From contig NZ_BMUI01000002.1 in assembly GCF_014650115.1 (NCBI RefSeq), positions 558,001 to 622,000 of the forward strand: a DNA stretch of 64,000 nt, given 5' to 3'. Below the pieces are notes generated by a model, which was not told where the DNA came from, made no database searches, and saw only the letters and a program-made list of their open reading frames with translations. The DNA comes from Streptomyces olivaceoviridis. Its GTDB lineage: Bacteria > Actinomycetota > Actinomycetes > Streptomycetales > Streptomycetaceae. Position numbers and translations under genes: made by a program. This document shows positions 34,216 to 42,727 of the stretch, one piece after another; the stretch's first letter is position 1; every line of letters starts with the position of its first letter.

Positions 34216-34424
34216 CCCCGTCCCGAGCAACCGCCGCACCCCCGTGCCGAGCAGCCCTCTCGCCCCTCCGTGCCGAGCCGCCGCCGCACCCCTCGTCCCG
34301 AGGAGCCCTCGCGCCCTCCCTCTCTGAGGAGCAGTGAGAAGCCCTTACCCCGGGGAGCGGTCAGAAGCCTCCATCCCGGGACCCGTCAGAAGTCTCCATC
34401 CGGGGACTCGTCAGAAGTCGCCGT
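34216..34424. repeat. Degenerate ~25-bp tandem array running into the recX 3' end (391-bp gap)
   Basis: Units begin near 34216, 34240, 34265, 34290, 34316, 34342, 34371 and 34396 (24-29 bp each). The three proximal to recX contain GTCAGAAG followed by TCTCCAT or a variant. On the minus strand they read GA(C/T)GG(A/C)G(A/G)CTTCTGA, the same as the last codons of recX (GGCGACTTCTGA). The array thus looks like multiplication of the recX end. 34020-34215 holds nothing else recognised beyond the permease leader. Confidence 0.8.
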
Positions 34425-35304
34425 CCCCGAGGAACTCCGTGTCCTCGCCCTCTTCCTCCAGGGCCTGGCGGACGACCCTGAGGGCCATGCCCTCGGGGTA
34501 GCCCTTGCGGGCGAGCATGCCCGCGAGCCGGCGGAGCCGCTTGTCCCGGTCGAGGCCACGGGTGGCCCGCAGTTTGCGGGCGACGAGTTCGCGGGCGGTC
34601 GCCTCCTCCTGCTCGGAGTCGAGCTGGGCGACCGCGTCGTCGATCAACGCCGAGTCGACCCCCTTGGTACGCAGCTCCCGGGCGAGCGCGCGGCGGGCTA
34701 GCCCCCGGCCATGGTGCCGGGACTCCACCCAGGCGTCCGCGAAGGCACTGTCGTCGATGAGCCCGACCTCCTCGAACCGTGACAGCACCTCCTCGGCCGC
34801 GTCCTCGGGGATCTCCCGCTTGCGCAGGGCGTCCGCGAGCTGCTTGCGGGTGCGCGGGGTCCCGGTGAGCAGGCGCAGGCAGATCGCCCGGGCCCGCTCG
34901 ACCGGGTCCCCTGAAGACTCCCCCCGCTCGTCCCTCGCCGAGGGAGGGCCGTCTTCGTCCTCACCGGGTCCGGACGCGTCGCCGAACCCGCGCCGCCGGC
35001 CACGCCCCCGGCGACCGCTGCGCGCTCCCCCGGACCGCCCGGACCCACGACCGCCGAGCGAATCACCCCCGTACGGCTCCCCGTCCTCGTCTCCCAGCTC
35101 CGCAGCGCCGTCACCGCTGTGGCCGCCGGTCCCGCGGTACGCGTCGTATCCGTCGTACGCGCCGAAGCCGTCGTCCCCGTGTCCGCCGCTCCGGTGTCCG
35201 CCGTCACCGTCCGGGGCGGAGTCCGGGTGGCCTCCGGTGCCCCTCCCCCGTGGGGCACCGGGGGTGGCGTACTCGTACTCGGCCCAGTCGGTTCGTCGTG
35301 TCAC
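34411..35304 (-). CDS. recX: Recombination regulator RecX
   Basis: 297 residues. The RecX three-helix repeat region occupies about residues 130-290 (RARAICLRLLTGTPRTRKQLADALRKREIPEDAAEEVLSRFEEVGLIDD, then WVESRHHGRGLARRAL). RecX modulates RecA filaments. An unusually long N-terminal extension of about 125 residues is Gly/Asp/Arg-rich and probably disordered. The GTG start lies 3 nt after the recA stop, so the two are an operon with coupled translation. The 3' end is embedded in a tandem repeat. Confidence 0.93.
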   Translation of the reverse strand: MTRRTDWAEYEYATPGAPRGRGTGGHPDSAPDGDGGHRSGGHGDDGFGAYDGYDAYRGTGGHSGDGAAELGDEDGEPYGGDSLGGRGSGRSGGARSGRRGRGRRRGFGDASGPGEDEDGPPSARDERGESSGDPVERARAICLRLLTGTPRTRKQLADALRKREIPEDAAEEVLSRFEEVGLIDDSAFADAWVESRHHGRGLARRALARELRTKGVDSALIDDAVAQLDSEQEEATARELVARKLRATRGLDRDKRLRRLAGMLARKGYPEGMALRVVRQALEEEGEDTEFLGDGDF

Positions 35305-35307
35305 GGG

Positions 35308-36438
35308 TCAGCTCTTGGCTGCGGCGGCCTTGGGCTTGGTGGCCTTGGCGGCTGCCGGGGCGGGGGCCGACTTGGCGGGGTCGTCGGCCGCCGCGGTGGT
35401 GACCGCCGCGTCGGCGCCCGGCTCGGCGGCGGGCTCCTCCGGCCGGACTCCCACGCCCAGCTTCTCCTTGATCTTCTTCTCGATCTCGTTGGCCAGGTCG
35501 GGGTTGTCCTTGAGGAAGTTGCGCGCGTTCTCCTTGCCCTGGCCGAGCTGGTCGCCCTCGTACGTGTACCAGGCGCCGGCCTTGCGCACGAAGCCGTGCT
35601 CCACGCCCATGTCGATCAGACCGCCCTCGCGGCTGATGCCCTGGCCGTAGAGGATGTCGAACTCGGCCTGCTTGAAGGGCGGCGCGACCTTGTTCTTGAC
35701 GACCTTGCAGCGCGTGCGGTTGCCGACCGCCTCCGTGCCGTCCTTCAGGGTCTCGATGCGGCGGATGTCGATACGCACCGAGGCGTAGAACTTCAGCGCC
35801 CGGCCACCGGTCGTGGTCTCCGGGGAGCCGAACATCACGCCGATCTTCTCGCGGAGCTGGTTGATGAAGATCGCGGTGGTCTTGGACTGGTTGAGCGCGC
35901 TGGTGATCTTTCGCAGGGCCTGGCTCATCAGGCGGGCCTGAAGACCCACGTGGCTGTCGCCCATCTCGCCCTCGATCTCCGCGCGCGGGACGAGCGCGGC
36001 GACGGAGTCGATGACGATGAGGTCCAGGGCACCGGAGCGGACCAGCATGTCCACGATCTCCAGGGCCTGCTCGCCGTTGTCCGGCTGGGACAGGATGAGG
36101 TTGTCGATGTCGACGCCGAGCTTGCGCGCGTACTCGGGGTCGAGGGCGTGCTCGGCGTCCACGAAGGCGACCTGGCCGCCGGCCTTCTGTGCGTTCGCCA
36201 CGGCGTGCAGGGTCAGGGTCGTCTTACCGGAGGACTCCGGTCCGTAGATCTCCACGACACGGCCACGCGGCAGGCCGCCGACGCCGAGGGCGACGTCCAG
36301 GGCGGTCGACCCGGTCGGGATGACCTCGATGGGCTCCTTGGACCGCTCGCCCATGCGCATGACCGCGCCCTTGCCGAATTGCCGTTCAATCTGCGCGAGC
36401 GCGGCGTCGAGCGCCTTCTCGCGGTCGGTTCCTGCCAT
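35308..36438 (-). CDS. recA: Recombinase RecA
   Basis: 376 residues. Walker A GPESSGKT at 66-73, Walker [12 protein letters not shown]2 region [19 protein letters not shown]. The C-terminal 45 residues are Ala/Pro/Lys-rich, as is typical in Streptomyces. Start ATG 36438 with GGTGG upstream. It catalyses homologous pairing and stimulates LexA self-cleavage. Upstream there are two damage-type signals: a RecA-NDp promoter (36482-36504) and a LexA box (36604-36615). Operon with recX. Confidence 0.98.
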   Translation of the reverse strand: MAGTDREKALDAALAQIERQFGKGAVMRMGERSKEPIEVIPTGSTALDVALGVGGLPRGRVVEIYGPESSGKTTLTLHAVANAQKAGGQVAFVDAEHALDPEYARKLGVDIDNLILSQPDNGEQALEIVDMLVRSGALDLIVIDSVAALVPRAEIEGEMGDSHVGLQARLMSQALRKITSALNQSKTTAIFINQLREKIGVMFGSPETTTGGRALKFYASVRIDIRRIETLKDGTEAVGNRTRCKVVKNKVAPPFKQAEFDILYGQGISREGGLIDMGVEHGFVRKAGAWYTYEGDQLGQGKENARNFLKDNPDLANEIEKKIKEKLGVGVRPEEPAAEPGADAAVTTAAADDPAKSAPAPAAAKATKPKAAAAKS

Positions 36439-36481
36439 GGGTTCCACCCGGTTTGCTTGAGTCGATCGCTTCACGTCAAAG

Positions 36482-36504
36482 ACGCTAACGCCTGCCACTG
36501 ACAA
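36482..36504 (-). promoter_or_regulatory. RecA-NDp/PafBC-type promoter of recA
   Basis: Minus strand: TTGTCAGTG (36496-36504), 8 nt, TAGCGT (36482-36487). A start about 7 nt further gives a leader of about 37 nt. Exact fit to TTGTCRGTG-N8-TANNNT, the LexA-independent damage promoter of mycobacterial recA. Confidence 0.85.
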
Positions 36505-36603
36505 TGCGCCCCGACGCAGGCCCAGCCTGTGGATAACCGAGGGACATCTACCCGCGAATCGGTACGAAATCCCCAACCGAAAGCCTCGCCTGAGCCTCCA
36601 TAA

Positions 36604-36615
36604 GAATGGATGTTC
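36604..36615 (-). promoter_or_regulatory. LexA (SOS) box upstream of recA
   Basis: On the minus strand GAACATCCATTC, flanked by TC to give TCGAACATCCATTC. This is the actinobacterial Cheo-type box GAAC-N4-GTTC with one changed half-site base, and the same word is known upstream of Streptomyces recA genes. It lies about 165 nt before the recA start, so it would act on a second, upstream promoter. Confidence 0.8.
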
Positions 36616-36674
36616 GATTTTCGTGTCAAGCGCGCCACCCGGCACCGGACGGGGCTTCCGTAGGGTTGGCGGAG

Positions 36675-37172
36675 ATGAACGACGACGACCGGACGCCGGC
36701 CCTGTTCCACGTCCTGGACAGCCTGCCCGGACCGCACCACCTGGAGTACCCCGACGGCTTCGACCACGCCGGGGCCCGGCTCCGGGCGACGGGGCTGCGG
36801 GACCGGCTCACCCAGGACTTCGGCCGCTCCTGCCGGCTCGACGAGGGCATCCAGGACGCGAGCTTCTCCTTCTCCGTGGACATCCCGGCCGAGGCGACCG
36901 GGGCCGGGGTGTCCATCGCCGTGCGGCTGAGCAACTACGGCGATCTGGCGGCGGTCACCACGCCGGAGCCCGGCAGCCATGACGACCTGGACGACGCCGT
37001 GCGCGACGGAGCGCTGTCGGATGCGGACCGCGACCGGATCACGGCCGCCCTGTCCGACCTGGGCTACCGGCTGGTCGCCCCACGGCTTCTCCACCGGCCG
37101 TACGACGGCGTGACCTGGCTCGTCGACGAGGCCCACGCGACCTGGTGGACCCGGTTCTTCGACCACCTGTGA
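36675..37172 (+). CDS. Hypothetical protein
   Basis: 165 residues, acidic and soluble, no family recognised. It begins [20 protein letters not shown], with an internal [32 protein letters not shown] beta region and a C-terminal [27 protein letters not shown] (36661-36666) lies 8 nt before the ATG, so a leaderless message is likely. It is divergent from recA and shares its upstream region, including the LexA box about 60 nt away. Confidence 0.7.
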   Translation: MNDDDRTPALFHVLDSLPGPHHLEYPDGFDHAGARLRATGLRDRLTQDFGRSCRLDEGIQDASFSFSVDIPAEATGAGVSIAVRLSNYGDLAAVTTPEPGSHDDLDDAVRDGALSDADRDRITAALSDLGYRLVAPRLLHRPYDGVTWLVDEAHATWWTRFFDHL

Positions 37173-37259
37173 CACGGGCCCGCCTGCTCCCGGTGACGTA
37201 CCACGGGTGTCTCCGGCCGGACGACGACCGCGCGGGCCGCGCCCGGAAGCCTTGGGCCC

Positions 37260-38006
37260 GTGAAGATGCCGCGTGCCACCGTCGACCGCCTCTGTCACAC
37301 GACGGGGCTGCTCCTCGTCCTGTCCGGCCTCGTCCACCTGGTGGTGTTCGCGGTCGACGGCGGCCCCTGGGACGGTCCCGTCTCCTGGCGCAAGCCCGTC
37401 ACGTTCGGGCTCTCGTTCGGGGCGACGCTGATCGCGGTCACGTGGGTCACGTCGTACCTGCGGACCGGTGACCGGCCGCGCTCGGTCCTGCTGCCGGTCT
37501 TCGCCGCGGACTGCGTGGTGGAGGTGGGCGGCATCACCCTCCAGGCGTGGCGCCGGGTGCCCTCGCACCTGAACAGGGAGACCCCCTTCGACACGGCGGT
37601 GTCCATGACGCTCGCGGTGGGCGGCGGTGTCCTGGTGGCCGTGCTCACCGGCTTCGCCGTCGCGTCCTTCCGGCACCGGCCGGCGGGCCCCGCCGGCATG
37701 CCGCTCGCCGTGCGTTCCGGTTTCGCGCTCCTGCTGATCGCGCTGGCCTCCGGTGCGGCGATGATCGCGCGCGGGGTCGTCCTGACGCGGACCGGCCACC
37801 AGGAGGCGGCCTATCGCTCGACGGCCCCGCTCAAGCCGCTGCACGGCGTGAGCCTGCACGCGGTCCTCGTCCTGCCCCTGCTGGCCCGGCTGCTGTCCCG
37901 TACCCCGTGGGACGAGCGGACGCGCCGGCGGATCGTGGCCGTGGCGGCGGGCTGCTACACGGCGGCCGTCGTCATGGCCGCCGGGTGGGCGCTCCTGACG
38001 TACTGA
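37260..38006 (+). CDS. Hypothetical seven-helix membrane protein
   Basis: 248 residues with about seven transmembrane helices (LLLVLSGLVHLVVFAV, FGLSFGATLIAVTWVTSYL, SMTLAVGGGVLVAVLTGFAVA, SGFALLLIALASGAAMIARG, further two at the end). Repeated His/Trp residues lie at helix ends. GTG at 37260, with an ATG two codons later as an alternative. 87 nt after the preceding gene; possibly co-transcribed. Function unknown. Confidence 0.75.
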   Translation: MKMPRATVDRLCHTTGLLLVLSGLVHLVVFAVDGGPWDGPVSWRKPVTFGLSFGATLIAVTWVTSYLRTGDRPRSVLLPVFAADCVVEVGGITLQAWRRVPSHLNRETPFDTAVSMTLAVGGGVLVAVLTGFAVASFRHRPAGPAGMPLAVRSGFALLLIALASGAAMIARGVVLTRTGHQEAAYRSTAPLKPLHGVSLHAVLVLPLLARLLSRTPWDERTRRRIVAVAAGCYTAAVVMAAGWALLTY

Positions 38007-38030
38007 GGCAGCGCGGTCGCGCGCGGGCAG

Positions 38031-39302
38031 CTACGGCCGCTGCACCCCGCCGGAGCGGCGGTCGACCCAGAGCCGGCGCACGCGCGTGAGCATCCCGGGG
38101 CCACCCGGGCCGCTGCCGCCGCGCCCGTGCACCCGGGGGTCGTCCGTGACGGCGTACCGCTTCACGTACGCCCCCAGGAACGCCTGGAGCGTGGCCACCG
38201 CCGGGATGGCGATCAGCGCGCCGACCGCGCCCAGCAGCGCGGTCCCCGCGACGACCGAGCCGAAGGCGACCGCCGGGTGGATGTCGACCGTCTTGGCGGT
38301 CAGCTTGGGCTGGAGCATGTAGTTCTCGAACTGCTGGTAGATCACGACGAAGATCAGCACCCAGAGCGCGTACCAGGGGTTGACGGTGAACGCGATCAGC
38401 ATCGGCAGCGCGCCCGCGAGGTACGTGCCGATGGTGGGGATGAACTGCGAGACCAGGCCCACCCAGACGCCGAGCACGGGCGCGTACGGCACGCCGAGGG
38501 CCTCCAGCAGGATGTAGTGCGCGATGCCGGAGATGAGCGCCATGAGGCCGCGCGAGTACAGATAGCCGCCCGTCTTGTCGACGGCGATCTCCCAGGCACG
38601 CAACACCTCGGCCTGCCGTGCGGGCGGCAGGACGGAGCACAGGGCGCGGCGCAGCCGGGGGCCGTCGGCGGCGAAGTAGAAGGAGAACAGCGCGACCGTC
38701 AGCAGCTGGAAGAGCCCGCCGAGCACCTGGGCGGAGACGTCGAGGACTCCGGCCGCGCTGTTCTGCACGTACTTGCGCAGCCAGTCGGAGTGGAGCAGGC
38801 CCTCCTGGACGTCCACCCGTCTGAGGTCGGTGTGGAAGGTCTGGTTGATCCAGTGGATGAGCGAGTCGAGGTAGCCCGGGAAGCCCTCGATCATCTTGAC
38901 GATCTGGCCGGCCAGCATGGACCCGAGCAGGGTGACGAACCCGGCGGCGAAGATCGTCAACCCTAGGAAGACCAGGAAGGTGGCGAGGCCCCTGCGCATG
39001 CCACGGGTCGCCATCCGGCTGACCGCGGGCTCGATCGCGAGGGCCAGGAAGAACGCGATCAATATGTTGATCAAGAGTCCGGTCAGCTGGTGGAAGGCCC
39101 AGCTGCCGAGCTGGAACGCGGCGATCAGCGCGAGCGCGAGCACCATGGCACGCGGCAGCCAGCGCGGCATCCGGGCGGCCGGAGCGACGGCGCCGGGGGC
39201 CGGAGGCGGGCCGGGCGGGATCGTAGCGGCCGGAGCTGCCTGCCCGGGGGACGGCTCGCCGTCCTCGGGAGTGAATACCAGGGGGTCCTCGTTGGGTGAC
39301 AC
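38031..39302 (-). CDS. AI-2E family transporter
   Basis: 423 residues, about eight TM segments. The family's paired motifs are seen: FFLALAIEPAVSRMATRGMRRGLATFLVFLG, a long amphipathic loop (LDSLIHWINQTFHTDLR), and ALGVPYAPVLGVWVGLVSQFIPTIGTYLAGALP. The family name derives from TqsA, but substrates vary. Start chosen as GTG 39302: a RecA-NDp-like promoter places transcription start beside it. A GTG 18 nt further upstream lies inside the N8 spacer. The N-terminal 40 residues are Pro/Ala-rich. Confidence 0.85.
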   Translation of the reverse strand: MSPNEDPLVFTPEDGEPSPGQAAPAATIPPGPPPAPGAVAPAARMPRWLPRAMVLALALIAAFQLGSWAFHQLTGLLINILIAFFLALAIEPAVSRMATRGMRRGLATFLVFLGLTIFAAGFVTLLGSMLAGQIVKMIEGFPGYLDSLIHWINQTFHTDLRRVDVQEGLLHSDWLRKYVQNSAAGVLDVSAQVLGGLFQLLTVALFSFYFAADGPRLRRALCSVLPPARQAEVLRAWEIAVDKTGGYLYSRGLMALISGIAHYILLEALGVPYAPVLGVWVGLVSQFIPTIGTYLAGALPMLIAFTVNPWYALWVLIFVVIYQQFENYMLQPKLTAKTVDIHPAVAFGSVVAGTALLGAVGALIAIPAVATLQAFLGAYVKRYAVTDDPRVHGRGGSGPGGPGMLTRVRRLWVDRRSGGVQRP

Positions 39303-39308
39303 GCGCCC

Positions 39309-39331
39309 AGTCTCGCCCACGCCACCGACAA
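39309..39331 (-). promoter_or_regulatory. RecA-NDp-like promoter of the AI-2E family gene
   Basis: Minus strand TTGTCGGTG (39323-39331), 8 nt, GAGACT (39309-39314), then 6 nt to the GTG. The upstream element is perfect for TTGTCRGTG; the -10 lacks the leading TA, so this one is weaker. Confidence 0.45.
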
Positions 39332-39416
39332 CCGGCGCCTCGCGGCGATCTTCGTGACAGATCAGTGCCGTACTGTCGACTTCTCCACCGGCAAACCCGG
39401 CATTTCGGCCGACGTG

Positions 39417-39611
39417 TCAGCGCCTCTCACCCGGCACGTCCATCACCGCGCAGACCACGCGCCACACGTCCCTGGCCTCCCAGCCCGCGTCCAGCGCCTG
39501 GTTCACCGTGCGTCCGCCCAGTTCCGCCATCACGTGATCGCGCGCGAAGGTGTCGGCGTACCCCGGACCGAAGTGTTCCGCCATCCGCTGCCAGAAGACC
39601 GTCAACCGCAT
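39417..39611 (-). CDS. DUF3046 protein
   Basis: 64 residues: MRLTVFWQRMAEHFGPGYADTFARDHVMAELGGRTVNQALDAGWEARDVWRVVCAVMDVP. This is a small helical family found near recA in actinobacteria. ATG 39611. Function unknown. Confidence 0.88.
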   Translation of the reverse strand: MRLTVFWQRMAEHFGPGYADTFARDHVMAELGGRTVNQALDAGWEARDVWRVVCAVMDVPGERR

Positions 39612-39691
39612 GACACCAGTATCCCGCCCCTGAGGGTGGGCCCTGCCCGGGAGCACCTGCCGAGACCGCTTTCCGTCCTACGGTCTGACGC

Positions 39692-40636
39692 ATGGCCGAA
39701 ACAGGAGCTTCCCCACTCCCCTCCACGCCCCTGGCGCGCTCCCCGCTCTTCCGCGCCGAACAGTTCGTGTGGCTCACCGCGCGCGTGCTGGAGCAGCACC
39801 TCTTCGCGTACCACTTCCTGCGCGGCAGCCCGGAGGCGGTGGAAGCGGCACTGGACGCCTACCGCAACGAGGACGGGGGCTACGGGCACGCGCTGGAGCC
39901 CGATCTGCGCGGACCGGTCAGCCAGCCCCTGCACACGGCGCATGCCCTGCGCGTGCTGGACGCCATCGGGCGCTGCGGCGGCCAGCGGGTGGAGCGCGTG
40001 TGCCGCTATCTGACCTCCGTGTCCACCCCGGACGGCGCCCTGCCGGCGATCCTCCCCGGTCAGCGCGGGTATCCGACGGCGCCGTTCGTCCCGGTCGTCG
40101 ACGATCCGCCCAGCGATCTGCTGGCCACCGGGCCGGTGGTCGGGCTGCTGCACCGCAACGAGGTGTGGCACGCCTGGCTGTTCCGGGCCACCGACTTCTG
40201 CTGGCAGGCGGTGGAGTCCCTGGAGAAGTCCCACCCCTACGAGGTGCAGGCCGCCGTGACCTTCCTGGACTCCGCTCCCGACCGCCCGCGCGCGCAGGCC
40301 GCCGCCGACCGGCTGGGCCGCCTGGTGCGGGAGCAGCGGCTCGCGGCGCTGGACCCGGACCGGCTCGACGCGTTCCCGGTCGCGTCCGGCTATGCCCCGG
40401 GCGAGCACCACTTCCCGCACGACTTCGCCCGGAGCCCGGACTCGCTCGCGCGCGCGTGGTTCACGGACGACGAGATGACGCGCTCGCTGGACCACTTGGC
40501 CGCCGGGCAGCAGGAGGACGGCGGCTGGCCGGTCCGGTGGCGCCGGTGGGCCCCCGCGCCCGCCCTGGAGGCGCGCTCCCTGGTGACGATCGAGGCCCTG
40601 TGCACCCTGCGCGCCTACGGCCGTTTCGTGGGCTGA
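39692..40636 (+). CDS. Hypothetical protein with prenyltransferase/squalene-oxidase-like repeats
   Basis: 314 residues. Two segments resemble the QW-type repeats of alpha/alpha-toroid enzymes: ALDAYRNEDGGYGHALEPDLRG near residue 55 and HLAAGQQEDGGWPVRWRRWAPAPALEARSLVTIEAL near the C-terminus. The DxDD-type cyclase motif and prenyltransferase zinc ligands are not seen, so the fold call does not imply terpene chemistry. TACGGT (39679-39684) lies 7 nt before the ATG, indicating leaderless transcription. Divergent from the DUF3046 gene. Confidence 0.68.
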   Translation: MAETGASPLPSTPLARSPLFRAEQFVWLTARVLEQHLFAYHFLRGSPEAVEAALDAYRNEDGGYGHALEPDLRGPVSQPLHTAHALRVLDAIGRCGGQRVERVCRYLTSVSTPDGALPAILPGQRGYPTAPFVPVVDDPPSDLLATGPVVGLLHRNEVWHAWLFRATDFCWQAVESLEKSHPYEVQAAVTFLDSAPDRPRAQAAADRLGRLVREQRLAALDPDRLDAFPVASGYAPGEHHFPHDFARSPDSLARAWFTDDEMTRSLDHLAAGQQEDGGWPVRWRRWAPAPALEARSLVTIEALCTLRAYGRFVG

Positions 40637-40749
40637 CCGGTCCGGGCCACGGTCCGGGCCCGCCCGTCACAGGGGGCGACCCGCTCGCCCCCGAGGGCCG
40701 CCTCACGCGCCGGCCGCCCGCCCCCGCTGACCCGGGCCGACTGTCCGTC

Positions 40750-41058
40750 TCACCCGCCGACGGCCCGTACACCCGCCGTCACCACCACGGCCGCCGCGAC
40801 GACCAGCAGGAACGGCGCGCGCAGCACGAGTGCCACGGCCGCCGCGCCGAGCCCGGCGGCCCGGGCGTCCAGCGCCAGCGCGTGCCCGGCGGCGAACGTC
40901 TGCTGGGCCGTGAGCGCGGCGAGCAGGGCGACCGGCAGCAGGGCGGCGAGCCGCCGCACGTACGGCCGTTCGACGGCGTGTGCCGGGACCAGCAGGCCGG
41001 CGAGCTTGACGGCGTAGCAGCCGAGGGCGGTCACGCCGACCGCGATCCAGGTGTTCAC
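40750..41058 (-). CDS. azlD: AzlD-type branched-chain amino acid exporter subunit
   Basis: 102 residues with four hydrophobic helices (WIAVGVTALGCYAVKLAG, LAALLPVALLAALTAQQTF, GAAAVALVLRAPFLLVVAAA). Small partner of AzlC. The GTG at 41058 overlaps the TGA of azlC by 4 nt. Confidence 0.88.
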   Translation of the reverse strand: MNTWIAVGVTALGCYAVKLAGLLVPAHAVERPYVRRLAALLPVALLAALTAQQTFAAGHALALDARAAGLGAAAVALVLRAPFLLVVAAAVVVTAGVRAVGG

Positions 41059-41810
41059 CGGTTCTCCTCCGAGCCGTCCAGGTCCTCCTGTGGGGTACGG
41101 CCCCCGCGTCGGCCCTCCACGAAGAGGGCCAGCGGAGCCGCCAGTGCCGCCACCAGCACCGGCACGCCGGCCGGCAGGACGGGCAGCAGACCGAGGCCCA
41201 GCAGGACGGCGAGGCCCGCGACCGCACGCTCGGTGGCCGTCTTCAGCATCGGGGCGAGCAGCGCCAGGAACACGGCCGGCCCCGCCGCGTCCAGGCCCCA
41301 CGCGCGCGTGTCGCCGATCGCCCGCGCGCCCAGGGCGCCGAGCAGCGTGGTCAGGTTCCACAGCACGTACAGGCTGAGCCCGGTGACGGTGAAGCCGAGC
41401 CGCGCGGCCCGCCGGGTCGGCTGGGCCAGGGTCACCGCGGTGGTCTCGTCGATCACCCACTGCGCGGCGAACGGCCGTACCGCGCGCGGGAGGGCGAGAA
41501 GCTGGGAGAGCCGCAGCCCGTAGAAGGCGTTGCGCACGCCCAGGAAGAGGGCGCCCGCGGCGGCCGTGAACGGGTTGCCGCCGGCGGCGAGCGCCCCGAC
41601 CAGCGCGAACTGGGAGGCTCCGGTGAACACCAGGAGACTGAGCGCGCAGGTCTGGAGCAGTCCGAGTCCGCTGCCGGCCGAGGTCACTCCGAAGGCGAAT
41701 CCGGACAGGCCCACGGCGACGCCGACCCCGAGGGCGTCCCGTACGACGGCCGCGTCCGGCTTGTCCGCGCCGTCGGCGGTCTGGTTCGTGAGTGCTATGT
41801 GCTGTGCCAC
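41055..41810 (-). CDS. azlC: AzlC-type branched-chain amino acid exporter subunit
   Basis: 251 residues. AzlC motifs: GVAVGLSGFAFGVTSAG, LLVFTGASQFALVGALAAGGNPFTAAAGALFLGVRNAFYGLRLS and FAAQWVIDETTAV. Exports branched-chain amino acids or analogues with AzlD. The GTG start is preceded by 7 nt and TACCGT (41818-41823), so it is probably leaderless. An AraC-type gene 23 nt upstream on the same strand is the likely regulator. Confidence 0.9.
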   Translation of the reverse strand: MAQHIALTNQTADGADKPDAAVVRDALGVGVAVGLSGFAFGVTSAGSGLGLLQTCALSLLVFTGASQFALVGALAAGGNPFTAAAGALFLGVRNAFYGLRLSQLLALPRAVRPFAAQWVIDETTAVTLAQPTRRAARLGFTVTGLSLYVLWNLTTLLGALGARAIGDTRAWGLDAAGPAVFLALLAPMLKTATERAVAGLAVLLGLGLLPVLPAGVPVLVAALAAPLALFVEGRRGGRTPQEDLDGSEENR

Positions 41811-41817
41811 GCCCGGG

Positions 41818-41823
41818 ACGGTA
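41818..41823 (-). promoter_or_regulatory. Leaderless-type -10 element of azlC
   Basis: TACCGT on the minus strand, 7 nt before the GTG at 41810, between the AraC gene and azlC. Confidence 0.45.
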
Positions 41824-41833
41824 CGGGCGGCCG

Positions 41834-42727
41834 TCAGCCCGCGTCTTGTACGTTCTTGCGCTCTCCCGGCCCGGTGCGCTCCCCCAGCCCCGCGCGCTCA
41901 CCGAAGCCGGAGCGCTCGCGCTGGTAGGCGCCCGGGGGCACGCCGACGATCCGGGCGAAGTGCCGGTTGAGGTGGGGCTGGTCGGTGAAGCCGACGGCGA
42001 CGGCCGCCTCGGCGGGGGACGTCCCCGCGTCCAGCAGCAGCCGCGCGTGGCGCACACGGGCGTCGGTCAGCCAGGTGTGCGGCGGCATGCCGTAGGCGTC
42101 GCGGAACGCCCGCAGCAGGGCGAACGGGCCGGTCCCGAGGTCGGCAGCCAGCTGTTCCAGGGTCGGCGGTGCGGCCATCCGCTCCTCCAGCACCGCACGC
42201 GCGCGTGCCGCGATCCGCGCGCCGGCCGTCCGGGGCCGCCGCTGGGGCAGGGGGCCGCCGTTCAGCCGCAGCAGCCTGGTCACGGCGACCCGCAGGAGCG
42301 TGTCGGCGGCCAGCGCGTTGCCCTCGTCGGCTGCGCGCAGCACCTGGTGCACCAGGCGGACGGTGTCGGGGTCGTCGAGCACGGGGCTGACGAAGCCCGG
42401 CGTGCCCCGGAGGGTGGTGGTCTCGGCGGCGATCGCGGCGACCACGTCCGGCGACGGGTACAGGGCGCCGTACCGCCAGCCCTCGGGCACTCCGGCCCGG
42501 CCGGTGTGCGGCGTGTCCGGGTTGACGAGGGCGAGCGCTCCCGCACCGGCGGAGACGTCGGAGCCCCGGTGGTGGAAGACCTCGACGCCGTCGGCGATGG
42601 CCGCGATCACGAAGTTCTCGTGGGTGTGCCGGATGAAGGTCTTGCGGATGTACCGGGCCCGCAGCAGGTCGACCCCGGGCAGCTCCGCGTACCGCCAGTG
42701 CCGTGCCCGCTCCCCTGAACCCGCCAT
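41834..42727 (-). CDS. AraC-family transcriptional regulator
   Basis: 297 residues. The N-terminal cupin-type ligand domain includes YIRKTFIRHTHENFVIAAI and LVNPDTPHTGRA. The C-terminal double helix-turn-helix has LEQLAADLGTGPFALLRAFRDAYGMPPHTWLTDARV and AAVAVGFTDQPHLNRHFARIVGVPPGAY. A short charged tail follows. ATG 42727; the longer open frame upstream is glycine-rich and unlikely to be translated. It lies directly upstream of azlCD, the probable target. Confidence 0.9.
   Translation of the reverse strand: MAGSGERARHWRYAELPGVDLLRARYIRKTFIRHTHENFVIAAIADGVEVFHHRGSDVSAGAGALALVNPDTPHTGRAGVPEGWRYGALYPSPDVVAAIAAETTTLRGTPGFVSPVLDDPDTVRLVHQVLRAADEGNALAADTLLRVAVTRLLRLNGGPLPQRRPRTAGARIAARARAVLEERMAAPPTLEQLAADLGTGPFALLRAFRDAYGMPPHTWLTDARVRHARLLLDAGTSPAEAAVAVGFTDQPHLNRHFARIVGVPPGAYQRERSGFGERAGLGERTGPGERKNVQDAG

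Noticed and set aside
31344..34337. A 997-codon open frame on the plus strand
   Set aside because: Antisense to the FtsX-like permease, with glycine/arginine-rich composition and no recognisable domain.
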